Below are positions 50,026 through 63,697 of a stretch of 64,000 nucleotides of DNA, piece after piece; within the stretch, counting starts at the first letter, position 1, and every line of letters begins with the position of its first letter. Made by a program: the position numbers and the translations under genes. A model generated the notes under the pieces. The model was not told the DNA's origin. It searched no databases and saw only the letters and a list, made by a program, of their open reading frames with translations. The stretch comes from Mixophyes australis (taxonomy: Eukaryota > Chordata > Amphibia > Anura > Limnodynastidae): contig JAVHZZ010000004.1 in NCBI GenBank assembly GCA_036250195.1, positions 317,687,706 to 317,751,705 on the forward strand. Direction: 5' to 3'.

Positions 50026-51926
50026 TTAATCCTTTAAAAATGCTATGGATAGAAAGTGTTGCGCCATTAAACAAATATAGTGATGCACCATTTCTAGAGC
50101 AGGATGTTTAACATGCCCAAAATAACAACTGAATGCAAGCAAGCTAAGTATAAGAACTAGATTTTCAAGCTCAAAAATGGTCAAGGGAAGCACTGACGTT
50201 AGATTTCTATGTAAATCTAGAAAACCTAAAAGGCAATACAACCCAAAATAAATATATCCGACTGGAAGATGTTGCCCAATGCCTACAATGCCCAAAACAG
50301 GAAGCACTTTCTCACCAGAAATGGAGCAAAAGAGAGAGCTTTGTTTTGGGTGATTTAAGCTTGGAATGAATTTAGATGGATTGTGCTTTGTGGATTGTGC
50401 ATGCTTTGTGGATCCATCCTGGAAAGCCTTCTTTTTTTGGCAGTTGTCTTGAGAGATAACTTGTTAATTCCAATGTTGTTGAAGTTAAGTTGCCTATCAG
50501 ATTTACAGTTTGAAGATAAACACCTAATTTTTCATGTTTTAAACCCCATTTACAAAAGCATAACATTGTTGTCCCTTACATTTTGACACCATACAGACAG
50601 GATGAATTTGCATATACAATGCCCTAAACAACACAGCACTGTCCTATAAAAGATACACAGGAAAGTGCTTAGTTTAGAGTGTTGAATACATTGTTATTTG
50701 CCTGAATTATAGAAAATAACGGAAATTGACAACATTTCAAGATTTCCTGCTGCGTTTCCCATCATTCAAATTAGGAAGCATTTCATATAGTTCAGCTCTA
50801 ATAAAATATACTGATAACAATTTGCAAATTGAAAAGTCAGAGATTTCAAAGACGAAAATAAAATGAAATAGTCTCACATGTATCCGATTTCAAAATAAAT
50901 ATATCAGATTGGAAGATGTTGCCCAATGCCTACAATGCCCAAAACAGGAAGCACTTTCTCACCAGAATTGGAACAAAAGAGAGAGCTTTGTTTTGGGTGA
51001 TTTAAGCTTGGAATGAATGTAGATGTAAATCTGAATATTCAGGAACAATAAATGAATACAAGTGAGAAAAGCCAAACACATTCATGTCTCTGTAAATATG
51101 TTTGCTACACTTACTTTATTAGCTCTATTAATTTGAAACCATTGTGGATAAGAATTTACAGTTCCCAGATAAACCAAACAGAAAGCACTTAACAAATTGG
51201 AAATTGAAAAGTCAGAGATTTCAAAGACTCAAAAAATGTAATAGTCTTACATATATCCTATTTCAAATAGGGTAATTGCTTACCTACAGTCAAGAAGTGG
51301 AGCTGTTCTAACAGGTTGATCTTCAGTTTGAGTTCCAAGTTAAACTAAAATTCCCATGCACTTGTAATCCTTTTATAAGCCTAAACAATACAGTCACCAG
51401 CCAATCTGAAGTGAGATGACCTTTTCTTTGTCTTTCCCCAATAGATGGGTGGGGCAACCTGGCTTTAAGACAAATGGAGGTGCCTATTTCATTTACATAT
51501 GCATACAAGACACTCTCTGCATAACAATAGGCATGGCTTGGATGAAACTTTCAATCAGATGATTCCAGAGATTCCAAGGAACTTGCTTCCTGTAGATAAT
51601 TGACATCTTATATACCAAAGATCCTAATGAATTGTAATATTTTTCAATGTTATCATAAAACATTAAACATGTGTTGGAAATCTTAAGTTGTAACTAATGT
51701 GTAAAGCAATATGGAGAAATACCATATAAAGCATTGGTATATGCTAAATGGTGTCCAAATCCTATTGTATATAAGCATTCTAGAACCAGCAAGTGTTCTA
51801 GAAGACATCATAACAATGTCCCTAAATCTGAACATTCCAAATATATCTGTCTAGCAACTATACATTTTGTGGTGCTTTGTTGCAGTAAATAATACTGGCA
51901 AATATATGTATGAACAGATTAAAACA
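50026..51926. repeat. 1,901-bp unit, near-copy of the preceding unit in its first half
   Basis: Shares GGATTGTGC and AACATTGTTGTCCC with the unit at 48125, indicating a recent duplicate. The distal half instead has haplotype Y with private CATATATCC, AACAAATTGG and TATACCAAAG. GTTGCGCC near 50059 creates a new CpG. Confidence 0.96.
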
Positions 51927-53021
51927 TTAATCCTTTAAAAATGCTATGGATAGAAAGTGTTGTGCCATTAAACAAATATAGTGATGCACCATTTCTAGAG
52001 CAGGATGTTTAACATGCCCAAAATAACAACTGAATGCAAGCAAGCTAAGTATAAGAACTAGATTTTCAAGCTCAAAAATGGTCAAGGGAAGCACTGACGT
52101 TAGATTTCTATGTAAATCTAGAAAACCTAAAAGGCAATACAACCCAAAATAAATATATCCGACTGGAAGATGTTGCCCAATGCCTACAATGCCCAAAACA
52201 GGAAGCACTTTGTCACCAGAAATGGAGCAAAAGAGAGAGCTTTGTTTTGGGTGATTTAAGCTTGGAATGAATTTAGATGGATTGTGCTTTGTGGATTGTG
52301 CATGCTTTGTGGATCCATCCTGGAAAGCCTTCTTTTTTTGGCAGTTGTCTTGAGAGATAACTTGTTAATTCCAATGTTGTTGAAGTTAAGTTGCCTATCA
52401 GATTTACAGTTTGAAGATAAACACCTAATTTTTCATGTTTTAAACCCCATTTACAAAAGCATAAAATTGTTGTCCCTTACATTTTGACACCATACAGACA
52501 GGATGAATTTGCATATACAATGCCCTAAACAACACAGCACTGTCCTATAAAAGATACACAGGAAAGTGCTTAGTTTAGAGTGTTGAATACATTGTTATTT
52601 GCCTGAATTATAGAAAATAACGGAAATTGACAACATTTCAAGATTTCCTGCTGCGTTTCCCATCATTCAAATTAGGAAGCATTTCATATAGTTCAGCTCT
52701 AATAAAATATACTGATAACAATTTGCAAATTGAAAAGTCAGAGATTTCAAAGACGAAAATAAAATGAAATAGTCTCACATGTATCCGATTTCAAAATAAA
52801 TATATCAGATTGGAAGATGTTGCCCAATGCCTACAATGCCCAAAACAGGAAGCACTTTCTCACCAGAAATGGAACAAAAGAGAGAGCTTTGTTTTGGGTG
52901 ATTTAAGCTTGGAATGAATGTAGATGTAAATCTGAATATTCAGGAACAATAAATGAAAACAAGTGAGAAAAGCTAAACACATTTATGTCTCTGTAAATAT
53001 GTTTGCTACACTTACTTTATT

Positions 53022-53025
53022 AGCT
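53022..53025. other. AGCT microhomology junction (745-bp expansion)
   Basis: TTTATTAGCT from the sequence downstream of B is joined to AGCTTGGAATGAATTTAG from the end of A. The two donors share only AGCT at the join. Confidence 0.88.
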
Positions 53026-53047
53026 TGGAATGAATTTAGATGGATTG

Positions 53048-53059
53048 TGCTTTGTGGAT
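53048..53059. other. Loss of one 18-bp period
   Basis: Only one TGCTTTGTGGAT is left before CCATCC here. Every other cassette I read has two, except where the sequence is otherwise deleted. Confidence 0.85.
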
Positions 53060-54572
53060 CCATCCTGGAAAGCCTTCTTTTTTTGGCAGTTGTCTTGAGA
53101 GATAACTTGTTAATTCCAATGTTGTTGAAGTTAAGTTGCCTATCAGATTTACAGTTTGAAGATAAACACCTAATTTTTCATGTTTTAAGCCCCATTTACA
53201 AAAGCATAAAATTGTTGTCCCTTACATTTTGACACCATACAGACAGGATGAATTTGCATATACAATGCCCTAAACAACACAGCACTGTCCTATAAAAGAT
53301 ACACAAGAAAGTGCTTAGTTTAGAGTGTTGAATACATTGTTATTTGCCTGAATTATAGAAAATAAAGGAAATTGACAACATTTCAAGATTTCCTGCTGCG
53401 TTTCCCATCATTCAAACTAGGAAGCATTTCATATAGTTCAGCTCTAATAAAATATGCTGATAACAATTTGCAAATTGAAAAGTCAGAGATTTCAAAGACG
53501 AAAATAAAATGAAATAGTCTCACATGTATCCGATTTCAAAATAAATATATCAGACTGGAAGATGTTGCCCAATGCCTACAATGCCCAAAACAGGAAGCAC
53601 TTTCTCACCAGAAATGGAACAAAAGAGAGAGCTTTGTTTTGGGTGATTTAAGCTTGGAATGAATGTAGATGTAAATCTGAATATTCAGGAACAATAAATG
53701 AAAACAAGTGAGAAAAGCTAAACACATTCATGTCTCTGTAAATATGTTTGCTACACTTACTTTATTAGCTCTATTAATTTGAAACCATTGTGGATAAGAA
53801 TTTACAGTTCCCAGATAAACCAAACAGAAATCACTTAACAATTTGGATATTGAAAATTCAGAGATTTTAAAGACTCAAAAAATGTAATAGTCTTACATGT
53901 ATCCTATTTCAAATGGGGTAATTGCTTACCTACAGTCAAGAAGTGGAGCTGTTCTAACAGGTTGATCTTCAGTTTGAGTTCCAAGTTAAACTAAAATTCC
54001 CATGCACTTGTAATCCTTTTATAAGCCTAAACAATACAGTCACCAGCCAATCTGAAGTGAGATGACCTTTTCTTTGTCTTTCCCCAATAGAGGGGTGGGG
54101 CAATCTGGCTTTAAGACAAATGGAGGTGCCTATTTCATTTACATATGCATACAAGACACTCTCTGCATAACAATAGGCATGGCTTGGATGAAACTTTCAA
54201 TCAGATGATTCCAGAGATTCCAAGGAACTTGCTTCCTGTAGATAATTGACATCTTATATACTAAAGATCCTATTGAATTGTAATATTTTTCAATGTTATC
54301 ATAAAACATTAAACATGTGTTGGAAATCTTAAATTGTAACTAATGTGTAAAGCAATATGGAGAAATACCATATAAAGTATTGGTATATGCTAAATGGTGT
54401 CCAAATCCTATTGTATATAAGCATTCTAGAACCAGCAAGTGTTCTAGAAGACATAATAACAATGTCCCTAAATCTGAACATTCCAAATATATCTGTCTAG
54501 CAACTATACATTTTGTGGTGCTTTGTTGCAGTAAATAATACTGGCAAATATATGTATGAACAGATTAAAACA

Positions 54573-56468
54573 TTAATCCTTTAAAAATGCTATGGATAGA
54601 AAGTGTTGTGCCATTAAACAAATATAGTGATGCACCATTTCTAGAGCAGGATGTTTAACATGCCCAAAATAATAACTGAATGCAAGCAAGCTAAGTATAA
54701 GAACTAGATTTTCAAGCTCAAAAATGGTCAAGGGAAGCACTGACGTTAGATTTTTATGTAAATCTAGAAAACCTAAAGGGCAATACAACCCAAAATAAAT
54801 ATATCCGACTGGAAGATGTTGCCCAATGCCTACAATGCCCAAAACAGGAAGCACTTTCTCACCAGAAATGGAACAAAAGAGAGAGCTTTGTTTTGGGTGA
54901 TTTAAGCTTGGAATGAATTTAGATGGATTGTGCTTTGTGGATCGTGCATGCTTTGTGGATCCATCCTGGAAAGCCTTCTTTTTTTGGCAGTTGTCTTGAG
55001 AGATAACTTGTTAATTCCAATGTTGTTGAAGTTAAGTTGCCTATCAGATTTACAGTTTGAAGATAAACACCTAATTTTTCATGTTTTAAGCCCCATTTAC
55101 AAAAGCATAAAATTGTTGTCCCTTACATTTTGACACCATACAGACAGGATAAATTTGCATATACAATGCCCTAAACAACACAGCACTGTCCTATAAAAGA
55201 TACACAGGAAAGTGCTTAGTTTAGAGTGTTGAATACATTGTTATTTGCCTGAATTATAGAAAATAAAGGAAATTGACAACATTTCAAGATTTCCTCCTGC
55301 GTTTCCCATCATTCAAACTAGGAAGCATTTCATAAAGTTCAGCTCTAATAAAATATGCTGATAACAATTTGCAAATTGAAAAGTCAGAGATTTCAAAGAC
55401 GAAAATAAAATAGTCTCACATGTATCCGATTTCAAAATAAATATATCAGACTGGAAGATGTTGCCCAATGCCTACAATGCCCAAAACAGGAAGCACTTTC
55501 TCACCAGAAATGGAACAAAAGAGAGAGCTTTGTTTTGGGTGATTTAAGCTTGGAATGAATGTAGATGTAAATCTGAATATTCAGAAACAATAAATGAAAA
55601 CAAGTGAGAAAAGCTAAACACATTCATGTCTCTGTAAATATGTTTGCTACACTTACTTTATTAGCTCTATTAATTTGAAACCATTGTGGATAAGAATTTA
55701 CAGTTCCCAGATAAACCAAACAGAAATCACTTAACAATTTGGAAATTGAAAATTCAGAGATTTCAAAGACTCAAAAAATGTAATAGTCTTACATGTATCC
55801 TAATTCAAATGGGGTAATTGCTTACCTACAGTCAAGAAGTGGAGCTGTTCTAACAGGTTGATCTTCAGTTTGAGTTCCAAGTTAAACTAAAATTCCCATG
55901 CACTTGTAATCCTTTTATAAGCCTAAACAATACAGTCACCAGCCAATCTGAAGTGAGATGACCTTTTCTTTGTCTTTCCCCAATAGAGGGATGGGGCAAT
56001 CTGGCTTTAAGACAAATGGAGGTGCCTATTTCATTTACATATGCATACAAGACACTCTCTGCATAACAATAGGCATGGCTTGGATGAAACTTTCAATCAG
56101 ATGATTCCAGAGATTCCAAGCAACTTGCTTCCTGTAGATAATTGACATCTTATATACTAAAGATCCTATTGAATTGTAATATTTTTCAATGTTATCATAA
56201 AACATTAAACATGTGTTGGAAATCTTAAGTTGTAACTAATGTGTAAAGCAATATGGAGAAATACTATATAAAGTATTGGTATATGCTAAATGGTGTCCAA
56301 ATCCTATTGTATATAAGCATTCTAGAACCAGCAAGTGTTCTAGAAGACATCATAACAATGTCCCTAAATCTGAACATTCCAAATATATCTGTCTAGCAAC
56401 TATACATTTTGTGGTGCTTTGTTGCAGTAAATAATACTGGCAAATATATGTATGAACAGATTAAAACA
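54573..56468. repeat. 1,896-bp unit with 5-bp deletion and damaged HSE
   Basis: ATAAAATAGTC replaces ATAAAATGAAATAGTC near 55405, a 5-bp loss between short repeats in subrepeat C. A G-to-A change at 55585 destroys the third module of the heat-shock-type element. Other changes: AGGATAAATTTGC, TTTCCTCCTGC, GAGGGATGGGG, ACTTTTATG-side variants and AAAGTATTGG. Confidence 0.95.
55575..55589 (+). promoter_or_regulatory. Damaged heat-shock-type element
   Basis: TGAATATTCAGAAAC: the third GAA module is AAA through a G-to-A change at 55585. Two modules remain. This is the only damaged copy I noticed. Confidence 0.5.
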
Positions 56469-58369
56469 TTAATCCTTTAAAAATGCTATGGATAGAAAGT
56501 GTTGTGCCATTAAACAAATATAGTGATGCACCATTTCTAGAGCAGGATGTTTAACATGCCCAAAATAACAACTGAATGCAAGCAAGCTAAGTATAAGAAC
56601 TAGATTTTCAAGCTCAAAAATGGTCAAGGGAAGCACTGACGTTAGATTTTTATGTAAATCTAGAAAACCTAAAAGGCAATACAACCCAAAATAAATATAT
56701 CCGACTGGAAGATGTTGCCCAATGCCTACAATGCCCAAAACAGGAAGCACTTTCTCACCAGAAATGGAACAAAAGAGAGAGCTTTGTTTTGGGTGATTTA
56801 AGCTTGGAATGAATTTAGATGGATTGTGCTTTGTGGATCGTGCATGCTTTGTGGATCCATCCTGGAAAGCCTTCTTTTTTTGGCAGTTGTCTTGAGAGAT
56901 AACTTGTTAATTCCAATGTTGTTGAAGTTAAGTTGCCTATCAGATTTACAGTTTGAAGATAAACACCTAATTTTTCATGTTTTAAGCCCCATTTACAAAA
57001 GCATAAAATTGTTGTCCCTTACATTTTGACACCATACAGACAGGATGAATTTGCATATACAATGCCCTAAACAACACAGCACTGTCCTATAAAAGATACA
57101 CAGGAAAGTGCTTAGTTTAGAGTGTTGAATACATTGTTATTTGCCTGAATTATAGAAAATAACGGAAATTGACAACATTTCAAGATTTCCTGCTGCGTTT
57201 CCCATCATTCAAATTAGGAAGCATTTCATATAGTTCAGCTCTAATAAAATATGCTGATAACAATTTGCAAATTGAAAAGTCAGAGATTTCAAAGACGAAA
57301 ATAAAATGAAATAGTCTCACATGTATCCGATTTCAAAATAAATATATCAGACTGGAAGATGTTGCCCAATGCCTACAATGCCCAAAACAGGAAGCACTTT
57401 CTCACCAGAATTGGAACAAAAGAGAGAGCTTTGTTTTGGGTGATTTAAGCTTGGAATGAATGTAGATGTAAATCTGAATATTCAGGAACAATAAATGAAT
57501 ACAAGTGAGAAAAGCCAAACACATTCATGTCTCTGTAAATATGTTTGCTACACTTACTTTATTAGCTCTATTAATTTGAAACCATTGTGGATAAGAATTT
57601 ACAGTTCCCAGATAAACCAAACAGAAAGCACTTAACAATTTGGAAATTGAAAAGTCAGAGATTTCAAAGACTCAAAAAATGTAATAGTCTTACATGTATC
57701 CTATTTCAAATGGGGTAATTGCTTACCTACAGTCAAGAAGTGGAGCTGTTCTAACAGGTTGATCTTCAGTTTGAGTTCCAAGTTAAACTAAAATTCCCAT
57801 GCACTTGTAATCCTTTTATAAGCCTAAACAATACAGTCACCAGCCAATCTGAAGTGAGATGACCTTTTCTTTGTCTTTCCCCAATAGAGGGGTGGGGCAA
57901 TCTGGCTTTAAGACAAATGGAGGTGCCTATTTCATTTACATATGCATACAAGACACTCTCTGCATAACAATAGGCATGGCTTGGATGAAACTTTCAATCA
58001 GATGATTCCAGAGATTCCAAGGAACTTGCTTCCTGTAGATAATTGACATCTTATATACTAAAGATCCTATTGAATTGTAATATTTTTCAATGTTATCATA
58101 AAACATTAAACATGTGTTGGAAATCTTAAGTTGTAACTAATGTGTAAAGCAATATGGAGAAATACCATATAAAGCATTGGCATATGCTAAATGGTGTCCA
58201 AATCCTATTGTATATAAGCATTCTAGAACCAGCAAGTGTTCTAGAAGACATCATAACAATGTCCCTAAATCTGAACATTCCAAATATATCTGTCTAGCAA
58301 CTTAACATTTTGTGGTGCTTTGTTGCAGTAAATAATACTGGCAAATATATGTATGAACAGATTAAAACA
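56469..58369. repeat. 1,901-bp unit, right-hand subfamily
   Basis: Carries GATTTTTATG (shared with the preceding unit), AACGGAAATTG, CAAATTAGG and ATATGCTGATAAC. Near the end GGCATATGC and AACTTAACATTTT appear, which are markers of the 2,664-bp higher-order units that follow. Confidence 0.96.
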
Positions 58370-61033
58370 TTAATCCTTTAAAAATGCTATGGATAGAAAG
58401 TGTTGTGCCATTAAACAAATATAGTGATGCACCATTTCTAGAGCAGGATGTTTAACATGCCCAAAATAACAACTGAATGCAAGCAAGCTAAGTATAAGAA
58501 CTAGATTTTCAAGCTCAAAAATGGTCAAGGGAAGCACTGACGTTAGATTTCTATGTAAATCTAGAAAACCTAAAAGGCAATACAACCCAAAATAAATATA
58601 TCCGACTGGAAGATGTTGCCCAATGCCTACAATGCCCAAAACAGGAAGCACTTTCTCACCAGAAATGGAGCAAAAGAGAGAGCTTTGTTTTGGGTGATTT
58701 AAGCTTGGAATGAATTTAGATGGATTGTGCTTTGTGGATCGTGCATGCTTTGTGGATCCATCCTGGAAAGCCTTCTTTTTTTGGCAGTTGTCTTGAGAGA
58801 TAACTTGTTAATTCCAATGTTGTTGAAGTTAAGTTGCCTATCAGATTTACAGTTTGAAGATAAACACCTAATTTTTCATGTTTTAAACCCCATTTACAAA
58901 AGCATAAAATTGTTGTCACTTACATTTTGACACCATACAGACAGGAGGAATTTGCATATACAATGCCCTAAACAACACAGCACTGTCCTATAAAAGATAC
59001 ACAGGAAAGTGCTTAGTTTAGAGTGTTGAATACATTGTTATTTGCCTGAATTATAGAAAATAACGGAAATTGACAACATTTCAAGATTTCCTGCTGCGTT
59101 TCCCATCATTCAAATTAGGAAGCATTTCATATAGTTCAGCTCTAATAAAATATACTGATAACAATTTGCAAATTGAAAAGTCAGAGATTTCAAAGACGAA
59201 AATAAAATGAAATAGTCTCACATGTATCCGATTTCAAAATAAATATATCAGATTGGAAGATGTTGCCCAATGCCTACAATGCCCAAAACAGGAAGCACTT
59301 TCTCACCAGAATTGGAACAAAAGAGAGAGCTTTGTTTTGGGTGATTTAAGCTTGGAATGAATGTAGATGTAAATCTGAATATTCAGGAACAATAAATGAA
59401 AACAAGTGAGAAAAGCTAAACACATTTATGTCTCTGTAAATATGTTTGCTACACTTACTTTATTAGCTTGGAATGAATTTAGATGGATTGTGCTTTGTGG
59501 ATCGTGCATGCTTTGTGGATCCATCCTGGAAAGCCTTCTTTTTTTGGCAGTTGTCTTGAGAGATAACTTGTTAATTCCAATGTTGTTGAAGTTAAGTTGC
59601 CTATCAGATTTACAGTTTGAAGATAAACACCTAATTTTTCATGTTTTAAGCCCCATTTACAAAAGCATAAAATTGTTGTCCCTTACATTTTGACACCATA
59701 CAGACAGGATGAATTTGCATATACAATGCCCTAAACAACACAGCACTGTCCTATAAAAGATACACAGGCAAGTGCTTAGTTTAGAGTGTTGAATACATTG
59801 TTATTTGCCTGAATTATAGAAAATAAAGGAAATTGACAACATTTCAAGATTTCCTGCTGCGTTTCCATCCATTCAAACTAGGAAGCATTTCATAAAGTTC
59901 AGCTCTAATAAAATATGCTGATAACAATTTGCAAATTGAAAAGTCAGAGATTTCAAAGACGAAAATAAAATGAAATAGTCTCACATGTATCCGATTTCAA
60001 AATAAATATATCAGACTGGAAGATGTTGCCCAATGCCTACAATGCCCAAAACAGGAAGCACTTTCTCACCAGAATTGGAACAAAAGAGAGAGCTTTGTTT
60101 TGGGTGATTTAAGCTTGGAATGAATGTAGATGTAAATCTGAATATTCAGGAACAATAAATGAATACAAGTGAGAAAAGCCAAACACATTCATGTCTCTGT
60201 AAATATGTTTGCTACGCTTACTTTATTAGCTCTATTAATTTGAAACCATTGTGGATAAGAATTTACAGTTCCCAGATAAACCAAACAGAAAGCACTTAAC
60301 AATTTGGAAATTGAAAAGTCAGAGATTTCAAAGACTCAAAAAATGTAATAGTCTTACATGTATCCTATTTCAAATGGGGTAATTGCTTACCTACAGTCAA
60401 GAAGTGGAGCTGTTCTAACAGGTTGATCTTCAGTTTGAGTTCCAAGTTAAACTAAAATTCCCATGCACTTGTAATCCTTTTATAAGCCTAAACAATACAG
60501 TCACCAGCCAATCTGAAGTGAGATGACCTTTTCTTTGTCTTTCCCCAATAGAGGGGTGGGGCAATCTGGCTTTAAGACAAATGGAGGTGCCTATTTCATT
60601 TACATATGCATACAAGACACTCTCTGCATAACAATAGGCATGGCTTGGATGAAACTTTCAATCAGATGATTCCAGAGATTCCAAGGAACTTGCTTCCTGT
60701 AGATAATTGACATCTTATATACTAAAGATCCTATTGAATTGTAATATTTTTCAATGTTATCATAAAACATTAAACATGTGTTGGAAATCTTAAGTTGTAA
60801 CTAATGTGTAAAGCAATATGGAGAAATACCATATAAAGCATTGGCATATGCTAAATGGTGTCCAAATCCTATTGTATATAAGCATTCTTGAACCAGCAAG
60901 TGTTCTAGAAGACATCATAACAATGTCCCTAAATCTGAACATTCCAAATATATCTGTCTAGCAACTTAACATTTTGTGGTGCTTTGTTGCAGTAAATAAT
61001 ACTGGCAAATATATGTATGAACAGATTAAAACA
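58370..61033. repeat. 2,664-bp higher-order unit, copy 1
   Basis: Equals 1,901 + 763 with the AGCT junction at 59465-59468. Contains two promoter cassettes, two B-type copies and two three-module HSEs. Markers shared with copy 2: TTGTCACTTAC, CAGGAGGAATTTG, CAGGCAAGTGC, TTTCCATCCATTC, GCTACGCTTAC, AACTTAACATTTT. Private CATTCTTGAACC changes one arm of the hairpin near 60884. Confidence 0.96.
59465..59468. other. AGCT microhomology junction (763-bp expansion)
   Basis: Identical join to the one at 53022, in the first 2,664-bp unit. The flanking variants TGAAAACAAG, AAGCTAAAC and CATTTATG are also shared, so the junction arose once and was then copied. Confidence 0.88.
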
Positions 61034-63697
61034 TTAATCCTTTAAAAATGCTATGGATAGAAAGTGTTGTGCCATTAAACAAATATAGTGATGCACCATT
61101 TCTAGAGCAGGATGTTTAACATGCCCAAAATAACAACTGAATGCAAGCAAGCTAAGTATAAGAACTAGATTTTCAAGCTCAAAAATGGTCAAGGGAAGCA
61201 CTGACGTTAGATTTCTATGTAAATCTAGAAAACCTAAAAGGCAATACAACCCAAAATAAATATATCCGACTGGAAGATGTTGCCCAATGCCTACAATGCC
61301 CAAAACAGGAAGCACTTTCTCACCAGAAATGGAGCAAAAGAGAGAGCTTTGTTTTGGGTGATTTAAGCTTGGAATGAATTTAGATGGATTGTGCTTTGTG
61401 GATCGTGCATGCTTTGTGGATCCATCCTGGAAAGCCTTCTTTTTTTGGCAGTTGTCTTGAGAGATAACTTGTTAATTCCAATGTTGTTGAAGTTAAGTTG
61501 CCTATCAGATTTACAGTTTGAAGATAAACACCTAATTTTTCATGTTTTAAACCCCATTTACAAAAGCATAAAATTGTTGTCACTTACATTTTGACACCAT
61601 ACAGACAGGAGGAATTTGCATATACAATGCCCTAAACAACACAGCACTGTCCTATAAAAGATACACAGGAAAGTGCTTAGTTTAGAGTGTTGAATACATT
61701 GTTATTTGCCTGAATTATAGAAAATAACGGAAATTGACAACATTTCAAGATTTCCTGCTGCGTTTCCCATCATTCAAATTAGGAAGCATTTCATATAGTT
61801 CAGCTCTAATAAAATATACTGATAACAATTTGCAAATTGAAAAGTCAGAGATTTCAAAGACGAAAATAAAATGAAATAGTCTCACATGTATCCGATTTCA
61901 AAATAAATATATCAGATTGGAAGATGTTGCCCAATGCCTACAATGCCCAAAACAGGAAGCACTTTCTCACCAGAATTGGAACAAAAGAGAGAGCTTTGTT
62001 TTGGGTGATTTAAGCTTGGAATGAATGTAGATGTAAATCTGAATATTCAGGAACAATAAATGAAAACAAGTGAGAAAAGCTAAACACATTTATGTCTCTG
62101 TAAATATGTTTGCTACACTTACTTTATTAGCTTGGAATGAATTTAGATGGATTGTGCTTTGTGGATCGTGCATGCTTTGTGGATCCATCCTGGAAAGCCT
62201 TCTTTTTTTGGCAGTTGTCTTGAGAGATAACTTGTTAATTCCAATGTTGTTGAAGTTAAGTTGCCTATCAGATTTACAGTTTGAAGATAAACACCTAATT
62301 TTTCATGTTTTAAGCCCCATTTACAAAAGCATAAAATTGTTGTCCCTTACATTTTGACACCATACAGACAGGATGAATTTGCATATACAATGCCCTAAAC
62401 AACACAGCACTGTCCTATAAAAGATACACAGGCAAGTGCTTAGTTTAGAGTGTTGAATACATTGTTATTTGCCTGAATTATAGAAAATAAAGGAAATTGA
62501 CAACATTTCAAGATTTCCTGCTGCGTTTCCATCCATTCAAACTAGGAAGCATTTCATAAAGTTCAGCTCTAATAAAATATGCTGATAACAATTTGCAAAT
62601 TGAAAAGTCAGAGATTTCAAAGACGAAAATAAAATGAAATAGTCTCACATGTATCCGATTTCAAAATAAATATATCAGACTGGAAGATGTTGCCCAATGC
62701 CTACAATGCCCAAAACAGGAAGCACTTTCTCACCAGAATTGGAACAAAAGAGAGAGCTTTGTTTTGGGTGCTTTAAGCTTGGAATGAATGTAGATGTAAA
62801 TCTGAATATTCAGGAACAATAAATGAATACAAGTGAGAAAAGCCAAACACATTCATGTCTCTGTAAATATGTTTGCTACGCTTACTTTATTAGCTCTATT
62901 AATTTGAAACCATTGTGGATAAGAATTTACAGTTCCCAGATAAACCAAACAGAAAGCACTTAACAATTTGGAAATTGAAAAGTCAGAGATTTCAAAGACT
63001 CAAAAAATGTAATAGTCTTACATGTATCCTATTTCAAATGGGGTAATTGCTTACCTACAGTCAAGAAGTGGAGCTGTTCTAACAGGTTGATCTTCAGTTT
63101 GAGTTCCAAGTTAAACTAAAATTCCCATGCACTTGTAATCCTTTTATAAGCCTAAACAATACAGTCACCAGCCAATCTGAAGTGAGATGACCTTTTCTTT
63201 GTCTTTCCCCAATAGAGGGGTGGGGCAATCTGGCTTTAAGACAAATGGAGGTGCCTATTTCATTTACATATGCATACAAGACACTCTCTGCATAACAATA
63301 GGCATGGCTTGGATGAAACTTTCAATCAGATGATTCCAGAGATTCCAAGGAACTTGCTTCCTGTAGATAATTGACATCTTATATACTAAAGATCCTATTG
63401 AATTGTAATATTTTTCAATGTTATCATAAAACATTAAACATGTGTTGGAAATCTTAAGTTGTAACTAATGTGTAAAGCAATATGGAGAAATACCATATAA
63501 AGCATTGGCATATGCTAAATGGTGTCCAAATCCTATTGTATATAAGCATTCTAGAACCAGCAAGTGTTCTAGAAGACATCATAACAATGTCCCTAAATCT
63601 GAACATTCCAAATATATCTGTCTAGCAACTTAACATTTTGTGGTGCTTTGTTGCAGTAAATAATACTGGCAAATATATGTATGAACAGATTAAAACA
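61034..63697. repeat. 2,664-bp higher-order unit, copy 2
   Basis: Same length and same private markers as the preceding 2,664 bp, with the AGCT junction at 62129-62132. The one difference I noticed besides the hairpin arm is GGGTGCTTTAAGC near 62766. The pair is a very recent tandem duplication of a higher-order unit. Confidence 0.96.
62129..62132. other. AGCT microhomology junction (763-bp expansion, copy 2)
   Basis: Exactly 2,664 bp after the junction at 59465, with the same flanking variants. Confidence 0.88.

Larger units (their letters stand above)
51927..54572. repeat. Expanded unit, 2,646 bp
   Basis: Equals 1,901 + 745. After B and a three-module HSE the sequence jumps at AGCT (53022-53025) back to the end of subrepeat A, giving a second promoter cassette. 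The extra copy lacks one period of the 18-bp tandem (53048-53059), so it is 745 rather than 763 bp. Confidence 0.95.

Noticed and set aside
59406..59693. 95-codon plus-strand frame across the AGCT junction (also 62070-62357; 89 codons at 52963)
   Set aside because: Made by the rearrangement itself. The start codon lies in the downstream-of-B sequence and the rest is the 67-codon shadow frame. No recognisable protein.
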